Shown here piece after piece: positions 25,148-36,175 of a stretch of 64,000 nt of DNA (position 1 is its first letter; every line of letters starts with the position of its first letter). Made by a program: the position numbers and the translations under genes. The DNA comes from Lagopus muta. Taxonomy: Eukaryota; Chordata; Aves; Galliformes; Phasianidae. The notes beneath the pieces were generated by a model. That model was given only the letters and a program-made list of their open reading frames with translations. It was not told the DNA's origin and did not search any database. The stretch is from the NCBI RefSeq assembly GCF_023343835.1, contig NC_064435.1, forward strand, positions 38,650,603 to 38,714,602, read 5' to 3'.

Positions 25148-25272
25148 AATCATAGAATCATTAAGGCTGGAAAAGACATCTGAGATCACCAAGTCCAACT
25201 GTGAGCCCATCCCCACCATGCCCACTAACCGTGTCCCTCAGTGCCATATCCACATGGTTCTTGAACAACTCT
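25147..25272 (-). mobile_element. CR1 LINE 3'-end fragment
   Basis: GAATCATAGAATCATTAAGG, GCTGGAAAAGACATCTGAGA and the CCATGCCCACTAACCGTGTC block mark a reversed CR1 3' end. It ends right next to the right member of a direct repeat (25274-25293). Confidence 0.85.
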
Positions 25273-25324
25273 GCAGATCATTATAAATAGACTTTTAAGG
25301 CATAGTTTGTAAGGGTTTTGGCTT

Positions 25325-25770
25325 AGAATCACATAACAGCTAAATTAGAAGACATCTCTGGAGATCCTCTGGTCCACCCAGAACAAAGTGCCAGTCTCAC
25401 ATCCAGACAGCTTTTGGAGATCTCCAAGGAGGAGCCTCTGGGCAACCCCCACCATTACTTGATCATTCCCAGAGAAAAAATAAAATATTTTCTCTTCTAT
25501 TCCAGTAGAATTTCCTGCATTTTCATTTGTACCCATTACCTCTTGCCATTTCACTTATATACGCTCAGCAGAGTCTAACAATCTTCTTCATCCTATCAGC
25601 TATTTATATGCAGTGACAACATCCCTCCTGAGTTTTCTCAAGGCTAAACAATCCCAGCTGTCCCTCTGCCTCTCCTTGTATGTTAGATACGCCAATCCTT
25701 TAATCACCTTAGTGACCCCTCTCTGCTGGAGTGACTCCAGGACATTCATGCCTCACTTGTGCTGGGAATT
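25325..25770 (-). mobile_element. Older CR1 LINE 3' fragment
   Basis: Reversed CR1 blocks are visible: AGAAGACATCTCTGGAGATC, CCTCTGGTCCACCC, an AAGGAGGAGCCTCTGGGCAAC block, and CTGTCCCTCTGCCTCTCCTTG with GACCCCTCTCTGCTGGAGTG. It is more diverged than the neighbouring copy, so this is a separate and older insertion. Confidence 0.75.
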
Positions 25771-26400
25771 GCTCTTCTTTTTGTACTTTTTGGCTTGTAC
25801 TTTTATATTTAGAAAGATGTGTCTCTCATACAAAATACAGCAGAGTAAACTTTGCTCCCAAGGTTTTTACCCCCTTAGGCTACAAAAGATAAAAGCTCTT
25901 GGCGAGACAGCTGGTACAATTTTATCCCAGGAAGTAACTGTAAGAAAACAAAAAATATTGAAGTAATCACAAAAACACTGCAGAGCGCTCTGCTTTAAGC
26001 CATTCTCTTGTTCATCTGTGTCCAGGCAACAATTTAGAAGGGAGGTAATACGTTTACTTGTCCTTTGCTGCTGCAGATGTATCATCAGGTCAGGTTCAAG
26101 GTTCCAGGGCAACAGAAACAAGCAAAGAGTCAGATCTGCCTGAAGTGCAGAGTGAGGAGAAATTCTCTCTCCATTGCTGCTGTAGTGATCTACTGATAAC
26201 CTCAGTAAGCCATCTGGACACTTTTCCTTGTAATGAAACAGTCACAGACTTATTTCTTTAATTTTTTCTGTAGAACAGAGGTCAATTGCTTAATGTCACA
26301 TTCTAAGTCCCAAATATATTTTGGTTTGTCTAGAGATGGTTTGTCTAAAGTCTTTTCAGTTTATGTAAAGTCTTTTGGGCCAAAGTGCTAATATGTATAT
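25771..26400. other. Non-coding, nothing recognised
   Basis: Short overlapping frames on both strands (25867-26121 and 26058-26261) show no family features. Confidence 0.5.
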
Positions 26401-26585
26401 AAAGGGAAGTGAGGAACAGGAACTGGTTGCCCAGAGAGGCAGTGGACTCCGCATTCCTGGAGACATTCCAGGTCAGGCAGGACAGGGCTCTGAACAATCT
26501 GGTGTAGCTGTAGGTGTCTCTGTTCATTGCAGGGCAGCTGGACCAGATGATCTTTAAAAGGTCCTTTTCAACTTAAATGATCCTA
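26401..26585 (+). mobile_element. CR1 LINE 3'-end fragment
   Basis: Forward CR1 3' region: GGTTGCCCAGAGAGGCAGTG, then AGACATTCCAGGTCAGGCAGG and GACCAGATGATCTTTAAAAGGTCC. It is on the plus strand. Confidence 0.85.
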
Positions 26586-26607
26586 CTATAAAAAACATAT
26601 AGATGTA

Positions 26608-26704
26608 GCACTGATGGACATGGTTAGTGGGCAAGGAAGTGATGGGTTGACTGTTGGATTAGATAATGTTAGGGGTCTTTTCCAGCCTTAAGAATTCTAT
26701 GATC
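26608..26704 (+). mobile_element. CR1-like 3' terminus
   Basis: ATGGACATGGTTAGTGGG, then GATTAGATAATGTTAGGGG and TTCCAGCCTTAAGAATTCTA is a second, different CR1 3' end in the same direction as the preceding copy. Confidence 0.75.
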
Positions 26705-27479
26705 TGAATAGTTTAACTTCTGTTAGAATATTCAGAGGAATAAACAATTATCTTGTAGGTTGTAGCCTGGCTTGCTACAGGATTTTTGTAGTCAAAATTG
26801 ATGGGAGACAAATGCACAAGTCATTAATAAGATTAAAAATCTGAAGTTTAGTCATGACAATAAACAACGATGCCACAAAATTCAGAAGAATACACTTTGG
26901 TGAAGAGGCAGAGGAAGTTAGTAGAGAACAGAAATTCTGCATAAAGTATTGCATCTTGAAATGTAACTCTCAAAGTCTTTTGCTGCCTTGTTGTGTCTCA
27001 AAGAACTCTGACAACTTGTGGTAGAACGTATCAATGAGACAGCCCCATTTTGACAAATAGTCTTCATTAATCGTGCAGCAGAGACTTGGGGTATATGGAT
27101 GGAATAAAACATTCCTGTTGGGTAAACTGTCAGCAAGAAAACTGGAGATGGAGGAAGGAGAGGATGCTTTAAGTCAGCGTGATAAAATTTCCATGACTGA
27201 GTTAGATCCTCACAGTCACAATTTTGTGCATTACTATCCTCTTATACCAGGACAACAGGATTTTCATCACTGTGAAGAAAAATACCTGAACTTAAGAACT
27301 CTTGGGCTAATCTGAGCAAACATCAATTTAGCCAGAATCTCTGACCATGGTCAACAGTACAATTTAGAGAGGAAGTACATAAACACTGTTTCTATAGCTC
27401 CTTTCTCTGGTTCACTACACTCATCAAATCTCATCAGCGAGTGGTATCCTGAGTTTGAGGTTGCTTTCAGACCATACAA
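26705..27479. other. Non-coding, nothing recognised
   Basis: No gene or repeat was identified. The frame at 27073-27315 has no family resemblance. Confidence 0.5.
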
Positions 27480-27763
27480 TTCAACAGGGACCCGAGGAAA
27501 TGGCAAGAAGTTATACCAGAGGAGGTTTAGGTTGGATATTAGGAGAAACTTTTTCTCTCAGAGGGTGGTCAGGCACTGGAATGGCTGCCCAAGGAGGTGG
27601 TGGAGTCGCCATCCCTGGCAGTGTTCAAGAGGCGCCTGGATGAGGAGCTACGAGAGATGGTTTAGTAGCTTGTGGCACTGATAGGAATGGGAGGGTGGTT
27701 GGACTAGATGATCTTGCAGGTCGTTTCCAACCTTGTGATTCTGTGATTCTGTGAACAGCTGTT
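27480..27763 (+). mobile_element. CR1 LINE 3' end, comparatively well preserved
   Basis: A forward element with AGGAGGTTTAGGTTGGATAT, GGCTGCCCAAGGAGGTGGTG, the GGTTGGACTAGATGATCTTG block, and a terminal GTGATTCTGTGATTCTGTG octamer repeat at 27745-27763. The intact terminus and low decay mark it as one of the younger CR1 copies in the window. Confidence 0.93.
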
Positions 27764-30700
27764 GATAAATTTATTCCCCCTTAGCTATTTCTGTTCCTTC
27801 CTTAGCGTGTCAATACTTTTTACCATGACAACCTATGGTAAAAATTTCAACAATTTCTGATTTTGTCCTTTCCTCTTTCAAATCTACTTCCCTAAAACTA
27901 TATTGACTTACATTAGTAATAAGAAACTGTATTAGTAACGAGAAAAGCAATTAATCATCATTCCTGATTGTGTAGAATTTCCTATTTCATTCTTTATGTT
28001 CATATTTTCTTTCTATTACATAAGATTGGTGGAGCTGAAGACAGACTGAAGTGAGCCATCAGAAGTTACCTCAAGTTTTGTCTGCTTTGGTTTGAGATCT
28101 GTTTGAACTGTCCCCACAAAATGTGCATGTTAGAAGGGAAGAGAATGACACTCTACAGCTATTTACTCTTTTGAAGTCAAGGAAACAGAGCCCAATCTTA
28201 CAGTTTGTATCATAACTATATTTTCCTCATATGCCACTTGGCACAACACACTTGGTTCCTTGCACAACAACAAGTACTTTTCCTGTGCTGTTTCATCATT
28301 CAGGTACGATCTCACAGATGGCAATTTTTATCACCAAGTATTGTACAGCTATGACTTGAAAGTCATTCCCAAGTGATCGTTATCATATTTCAAAATGCTA
28401 AATGCAACCACAAACTATATGGCAGCAATTGATCAATTGGCAACAATTGCCATGTTTAGTTTGCAGTTTCTACGGATACTGTTTATTTTGCATGATCTTC
28501 TGATAAAAGTGATACCAAGGCAGTAGAGAGCACACAAACAAACAGAAAGCATGTATTGCCATGGCACAAAGAGTAAACATATAGAACATTCACATCGACA
28601 GGGAGAAGCTCATTAAAACATTCAAAAGAGTTACAACTAGACAACTCATTTTTTCATTTGCAAATAAAATTGGGTATAGATAACCAACATTTGTGTGTTA
28701 TGCTACCATAGGATAATTAAGTTAATGCCAGTGCTATAAATATTGATATAGCTATGTAATTCCCTTCAGCACTAGCAATTATCTGTAGACACAAACAAGA
28801 AAAGTAGAATATATTTCCCTCAGAAGAACATTGATAAGTTAAATCCAACTAGTTACTGACTCTGCAGTCCTGACTCAGTTCAAGGAACCCCATCAAAGAA
28901 CCCCATGAGAGAGTTTGGCATTTCCAGAATTATCTGTAGTTTGCTGGTTTTTTCTATAGAAATAAACACAAACTTGCTGTGTTTACATGCTCAGCTTTCA
29001 GACCCAACTCACCTGTACGACTGCAAAGCATAGTTTGAGAACAACTCTAAACAATGTAGCATCAAGCTCACTTCTGCAATAAGGCAGCTCCAGGCCATCT
29101 TACATCCCATTAAGATACATTCACTACTGCTTATTCTGAAACAGTTACCAGCTTTGCAGACTTTCAAACTAACTTCGAGTCTGGTTCCTGACTACCAAAC
29201 ACAATATAAAAAAAAATATATATATTTGTGTGCTGACTTTCATTTTAATTTACTGAATCTAAAAGACAATGCAATGATCATGTCATCCAAGCATGTCCTT
29301 TCATCTTTGCTCTTCAACATTGGGAATAACAATACAGAAATTTCTCCATGAAAGAGTGATCTGAACACATCTTAATGTACGGATAGTCAATTTTCCTAGC
29401 CTTACACTTTATAGGCCAGTATATAAGAATTCATTGCAACATTTGGCCGCATTAAAATTAGCAATGTTTTTATTTAAAAAGAAAAAAATCAACAACTCCT
29501 TCAATCAAATATCTTTCATCTTGAGAAATAACTCTACTAGCCATGAGTTGATTCTTCACAGACGTAAGGTGAACTGACTTGAGAAACTATGAAACAAAAC
29601 TAGAGAAACTGCTTGAAGAGGTTCCAGACTGCATGAGCTAGTATCCATTGCAGCCTTAATCCTTACAGTTTATCTTATAACTGAAGCTGTTTCTATACCT
29701 TGTCACTTAAGCAGAAAGGTGGGATACAGAGGACATGACAGATAAAAAGGTTCAATTCCCTCACTGCACTTTGCCACTCTATATAAAAACCTGCAGGTGC
29801 TAAGGCAGAAACCACGTCCAACAACTTGTTCATATGGTCCCAAGAACAGTAAGATTCTGTTTTCACTGGTAATGCATAGACTTTCCTAGGAACATTTGGA
29901 AAGTTTGAACTATATAATTTGTTTTTTTTTTTTTTATGGAAAGAATATAACTGCTGCTGCTTAATACAGAATGCCTTCAGGAAACCACAGAAGATAGGTG
30001 ATGAAGGCTAACCAGTACAGCAGTCTAAACATAGTATTTGAACTGAGAAGTTTATGAATCAAATATCTTACATCAAGAGCTTCACAGCTCTTTTTCCCAA
30101 CAGCAGCCACAACTTGTTTATTTTGTCCTTTTATTCCTAGAAATCTGCATAGCTGTAGGTAACAGTCATTCAGAATTAGAGCTTGGGAGCTATAGAAGTG
30201 AAACACTTTGATCTTTTTTTAGAGAGAAAGAGATGCCGAGTACTCTTTTTCTCTAATGTCACAAGCAACGTTTTTGAAGATGTATTTGGCCATTCAACAA
30301 CACTCTAGTGCCCTTTTTCATAGACTCTGGATGGAATACTCTTCATATATTCTGCCACAGTGGAAAAATCCATGAACCTGAACTTACAGTACAGTAAGCA
30401 GACAATATTTATATATAATATAAATATATATACTAACACTGCTTGCTAATGTATACCCCACATTCAGCCAAGAGGCAAGAGCAGTAGATGGCAAAGTTGA
30501 CAATGACTGTGCTTGGGCTCACGGCCAGCACTATAAATATATGAAATGGTGCTTTTCATTAACTGAGTGGGAGAAAATTTACAAGACAGATCATGTAAAC
30601 CAGTAAGTGGTTTTGGTTTCTCTACCTCAATGTGGTTTATGGGCTTTTTAAAGTGTTTAAAATCAAGATTTCTGTCAGCTAAATCCTCTCAACTTCACTT

Positions 30701-32754
30701 GAGTTGTGCAAGCAGTGAAGTTGGTAACAACTTTGAAAAAAAATTTTCACAAGCACAAAGTTTTCCATCTGGATTAAAAGCACAAAGAGTAGGGAGGACT
30801 GCAGGTGATAGTCACAAAGGGAAATATGAAGCTCTTCATTCTCATTTGCATATTTTTCACAATTTTATACTCTAACAGATTGTGCTACCTCTAAACATGC
30901 ACCATAACTTTTAAAAGTGATATCTCTTAATATGATCTATTTTGAACATGTACTCATAACCACTTTTTTTTTTTCCAAATGCAGAAGTTTGATATTAAGC
31001 TTCTTAGTAAAAATAAATAAATAAATAAAAGAAAAAGGAATTAACTAGCAATAAGCACGTGTCTAAGGAAATGTGATTAACTTCTCCGGAATAGGTTTAC
31101 AATATTGGGACAAAGACAAGATTTCAAATAAACAAACACAAAAATTTTATATTTGTTAGAATGCTGCAAACAAAGATTTTTTGCTCAAACTAAAATAAAA
31201 AACAAATACAATATGCTGCAGTGTAATCAGAAGACGATTTCATTCTTTTATATCATCACTGTATAGAAAGAATAATTAGGACAAAAATTAAAGCTGTCTT
31301 ACCTGATCCAAGACCTTTGAAGGGCTAAAAGAAAAATCAGAGCCACATAGACGATACTTAGGTGATGGATGCTGACTCTTTCAGCTCAAACGTGTTCCAG
31401 CTACAGTTTGCTTCAGTCACTATGGCCCAAGCTGAAAGCAAACATTGATGTTAGTGTAATACCATTTTCTATTGTACCTATAGCAACAGCAAACACACTG
31501 TAGAACTTAAGCAACAGGCTGACCACTCCCTTACCACAGTCTCAGTCTCTTTAAACTGTACATACAGATATTCTGCAGTATCTTCTATATGCAGACTTTC
31601 CCGGTAGAAACATTTTCATTCATAAGACAGTTCAACACTGTAGAGAAACATTTTATATAAGCTTTAAAAAAAAGTGTATTTAAGATCTTATTTTGTGCCC
31701 CCAGTGCCCGCGTAATAGCTTATGTGTATCACAAGTTTGTTACCTCTTGGAATCTGAAATTACCTTTTAGGGAGATAGATCAACTGCATTAGCAAAGACA
31801 GCATACAAAACATTGTGCAAATATTATTATGCAAACATTTTCTCAAGAAATCGCTATGTTGCTGCATTAAACAGGGCAAAATAAAGGCAGAGATTAATGC
31901 ACCAGAGAGACAAAGTAATCCCTGAAACAGTGGCACCAATTCTTTTGCTTAAGTTAGATACCAGGTAAAGGGTTTTGTTGTTTCAATAATACAGGACTTG
32001 CTTAATGTTCAGAAACTGTGGAAATCCAACACTACATTTGGGAGAGTTTAGGAGCAGTTCCAAATCCCGTACCCAGGCCAAAATTTTATGCAAAGTATCA
32101 AATTATGTAATGAAAAATTGTGTTATATTACTCATTTTAAATTACATGACAGATGCAGTAACATATTACTAGGAACCTTACTGAGAAACACTGCAGTTTA
32201 GAATATTGTTTCATTTAAATTGCCGCAGTTATGTGAAAATGGAACAATGCTCTTGTGAATCAGAGCATAATATAATGCCTAAAATACAACACATAATATA
32301 TTCATATTTAAGTGTGTATATGAAAAAAGAAATATTTGTCTGAAATAGAAAGTGATTTTGAAACCAAAGCACTGAAGCATATATCATGGCCAAATTACGA
32401 GGGGTTTTTTTTCTTCTCTTCAGTATACTTTGCTGGACTTCTCAGCCCCATAATACATAATTCAGAGCAGCAGAAAGAAAATTAAAACTATATGAAAAAT
32501 GTAAGAATGAGTTCCAGAATTAACAGTGCTCGACTGTGAAAATAAATAAGTAGGATGACAGTTAGGAGACTCTGCTCATAAAAATTTATCTCTAAATAGA
32601 AAAAGGATTCTTCTCACACTGTGTTTCTGATCTTCTCCACAACATCCTACATCTGCATCCCATCCAGAGGTCAGAAACAGACTATTTCAAACAAAAGAAT
32701 AAATTAACCTTTTTTTTAAATATCAAGATTTTAGGGTGCTGATTTCATTGAACC
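27764..32754. other. Non-coding, nothing recognised
   Basis: About 5 kb of AT-rich DNA with TA-rich runs at 29210-29227 and 30407-30432, a T run at 29922-29935, and an AAAT run at 31009-31028. A pair of strong splice-like sites on the minus strand at 31303-31324 is discussed in the findings. No protein-coding gene is recognised. Confidence 0.5.
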
Positions 32755-32800
32755 ATAGAATGCCCCAAGTTAGAAGGGATCCCTCCAGGAGAAGGCTGTA
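32755..32800 (-). mobile_element. Short CR1-like 3' terminus
   Basis: CCATAGAATGCCCCAAGTTAG followed by AAGGGATCCCTCC resembles the reversed end of the CR1 subfamily with CCCAAGTTGGAAGGGACCC. Only a trace remains. Confidence 0.5.
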
Positions 32801-32997
32801 CTACCAGCATTGAAGCAAATGCCAGAGCTACAAAAAACGTTCTGTAGCAAAGAGCCTGAAAGCACGTAGAGCTGTTTTTCAGCACAGCCACCCAGAGGGG
32901 GAAGAGAGATTTTCATCTCCCATATTTGCAAGACAAGCTTGACGTCAATCTGACTTCTGCCTTTTACACCAGTCATAGCTATGCAGAAGTCCTAGAT

Positions 32998-33130
32998 CAC
33001 AGAATATCCCAAGTTGAAAGGGACATACATGAATCACTGATTTCAACTCCTGCCTCTCAAAAATCAGACTGCATAACTGAGAGCTTTGCCCAGTGGTCTT
33101 AGAACCCTGTAATAAGTCTAGCCCCTCCAA
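32998..33130 (-). mobile_element. CR1 LINE 3' fragment
   Basis: CACAGAATATCCCAAGTTGA, AAGGGACATACATGAATCAC and TTCAACTCCTGCCTC form the reversed terminus of a CR1 subfamily. The same terminus type recurs at 51055. The right limit is uncertain. Confidence 0.65.
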
Positions 33131-33539
33131 GCGCTCAGCTAGTATGAGTATGAGAGGTGTGTGGCACTGAGCCATCTCCCAAGTACAGAGCTGCATTTTC
33201 ATAGGTCCCACAGCTATGGGGTAAGGACAACATCCCACAGGTTTCAGCAAGCCACCCAGCCATAAATCCCTGTACTCTGGTGCAGAGCATGCATTTGTGC
33301 TGTACTACAGAAAGCCCACCATTCAAGTACTCTGTCCCATGGATGTCATGTTAAATTGGTCCCCAAACTGCCTTAATGGCCCTCTACTGAACACACACGA
33401 GTTTACTGACATCATTCTTATATTAGAGTCCCTTTAACAAGCATACAGCAGAAAGCACAGAGTGTGTGCACACTTGAGTAATATGGTGGCAAAACAAATT
33501 GGGTTCAAAACCTATAAAGGAATTACACCCTGTGAATGG

Positions 33540-34035
33540 ATAACTGGACAAGCATTTCTCAAGTTCCTCTGGAGCAGAACTTCCTACACTCCAGTTTATG
33601 GCTGCTTCCCTATGGGTCTTCTTTTCTCAAAGTTGAACAGGCCCAGGTCACTCAGCCTTTCCTCATAGGAGAGATGTTCCAGGTCTTTCATCATCTTTGT
33701 GGTCCACCGCTGGACTGTCTCCAGGAAATCCCTGTCTTCTTTTTGTACCGGGGAACCCAGAACTGGATACAGTACTCCAGGTGAGGCCTGACCAGGGCAG
33801 AGAAAAGGGGGAGGATCACTCCCCTTGACTTGCTGGCCACACTCCTTTTAATGCACCCCAGGATCCCCTTAGCCTTCTTGGCCAAGGGGGCACACTGCTG
33901 GCTCATGGCCAACCTGTTCTCCACCAGGACCCCACATGTCCTTCAATGCAGAGCTCCTCTCCATCATCATGTCACAACCTGTACTGATTCATTCTGCTAT
34001 TCCTTCCCAGGTGCAAGACTTTACACCTGCAAAAG
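33540..34035 (-). mobile_element. CR1 LINE fragment with RT C-terminal coding remnant
   Basis: The minus-strand frame at 33691-33924 contains [20 protein letters not shown], then [19 protein letters not shown], the conserved C-terminal part of CR1 reverse transcriptase. The flanking plus-strand text (GGCCCAGGTCACTCAGCC, CTTTCCTCATAGGAGAGATG) is the reversed region just downstream. Both ends are truncated. Confidence 0.92.
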
Positions 34036-36105
34036 AAGAAACCTGCATTTTCAGTATGTTACCTAAAATGTACTGAATTGTTCTTCCACGTTCCAAAACT
34101 TCCAGATGGTTTTGAAAGTGATTTCTAAATCTAATTCTTCCCATGCATTTTTAACAAGATGTACCCTGTGAATTGCAACAATACAAAACTTCACAAAAAA
34201 AAAAATAGGAAAAAAAAAAGATTGCCAGGCCATTTGATGTCAGGGCATTGAGGGCACTCACAGATCCCACTGTCTCTGACCACCTTTCTTTCATCTTCTC
34301 CCACATCCAAGTTCTGAACTCCCAGAAATCACAGCGCTTTGATACTTAAGCATAATATTGATGCATGATTATGCATCAAGTGACAAATCTCAAATACACA
34401 AAAGCAAGCTAGATGGAGGGAAAGTTATTTATTTACAATGCTATTTAATCCTTACAGATATTCTCTTGAACCCTACAGTTGTTTATTGAAAAAGTTTTCT
34501 GGCTCACCCTGCAGTGTAGGCAACTCTATAAGACAGCCTGTTTCTACAATCCTGTGCAAGTACACCACCAAAAATAAATGTGTTAATTATGTTCTGAAGG
34601 TTCTCCTACATCACAAAGAAAGTATAAAAAAAGAAAAACTAAGATGGGCCCATATGGAACAGACTTCCAGAGCAGTGGGAGAAATCTACTTCTAAAAGAG
34701 GATAACACCTAAACCAAAAATATTTAAATTCACAGTCTTAAGTCCCACCAAACCAGCCTTGTTTTATATGGCTTTAGAACATCTCTTTTTTGTCACTACA
34801 AAGTGCAGATTTACAAAGATTTCAAAATTTGTATTAGCATCACCTCTGTAGCATTAACACTTAAAGCTTACTATTTCCCTTTTTTAAGTAGTAAGATCAG
34901 TAATGTGCCATTTGAAATCTGTAGTTGCAGGTATGTGTCTAGTGACACAACGAATAGAAACAGCAAATTCTGCAACATTTAACCCCAGGTTTTCTCTTCC
35001 ACGAAAGAAAATTATTCCTTTTCTCTCTTTTTGCTGATGAATAAAATAAAAGGAGCAGAGTATATTGGAGTAATAGAAGAATAAATAAGAGAGAAGGGAG
35101 AATGTAGCATTCTGAAAAACCTGCTTCCAAACACTTTGTTACTCCCTACCTATTTCTATAGAGGTCCCATCCTCCTACTTCTGTTTTTAGAACAAGTCTA
35201 ACAGTCTAGGGAATGCTAAGCTCTGTAAGGATGCTTAACTCAGCTCCGCACAGTGGAACCACACAGAATTCCTTATAGCTCTTCCAAAGCCTCTCTTCCA
35301 TCACAGTGATCTCTAGAGCACAGAGCAGGCAAAGGAAAAGCATCTCCCTTCACTGTCAGGGGAACAATACATTGCTATATTAGCACTGTTTTAAGGTGAG
35401 GGTATGGGTGAAGCACAAATGCTTCCTCTTCATTAATATCTTTGTTTCAGAGAAAACATGGAGTTGGATAAAAATGCCAATCTGAATGCTTCCTTTTTTC
35501 TCTTTAGAAGAAATCCATATCACAGATATCAATCATACAACCTTAGAGCTTAATGCCAAGACAAGCAAAGGAAAAATTATGTTCCAACTCTAAAATCCCA
35601 TTGCGTGATTCTCAAAATCTGGTATGAGATTCAGCTTATTCATTTCAGAAAAGGCAGAACTACCACTGAACAGAAACCTTTTCTGAGAAACAACAATTGT
35701 CTTCCATAGCTATAGATCAGCTCACAAAGCTTCCACAGGCAACTACCATCCAGTTTTGTTCTTTGCCCTATAGCACCTTCTGCCTCATGGAGTTCAGCTG
35801 TGATGCAGTTAGATGAAATCACTAACAGCTGCTACACTGTGCTGTTATTAAAGGTGTACATATCACTTTAGCACAGTTATTTGCAGTGACTGTTTACATC
35901 TCCCTGTATTTGAACATGCTGCAAGTCATCTGAATCACAGCTGAACAGCTGCCATCAGATACAGCAGGCATAAAGTCAAAGTTTCTGCTACTATGTTTGA
36001 CCACAGCAGGGCAGACCTTTACAATTTTCCCCTTTTAAATAAAACTAATAGCAGCAATACTCAATGTTCTGAGAATCACTGAGCCTTCAGGTATACACAG
36101 CCCTG
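34036..36105. other. Non-coding, nothing recognised
   Basis: AT-rich; A-runs at 34194-34219. No gene or repeat family recognised. Confidence 0.5.
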
Positions 36106-36175
36106 CCCATGGCAAAGGGTTGGAACTGGATGAGCCTCCAACCTAAGTCATTCTATGATAAGACTCTACGACCCT
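36106..36175 (+). mobile_element. Short CR1 3' terminus
   Basis: AAGGGTTGGAACTGGATGAG is followed directly by CCTCCAACCTAAGTCATTCTATGA. This is the forward CR1 end with the central GATCTTTAAGGTCC part deleted. Confidence 0.7.
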
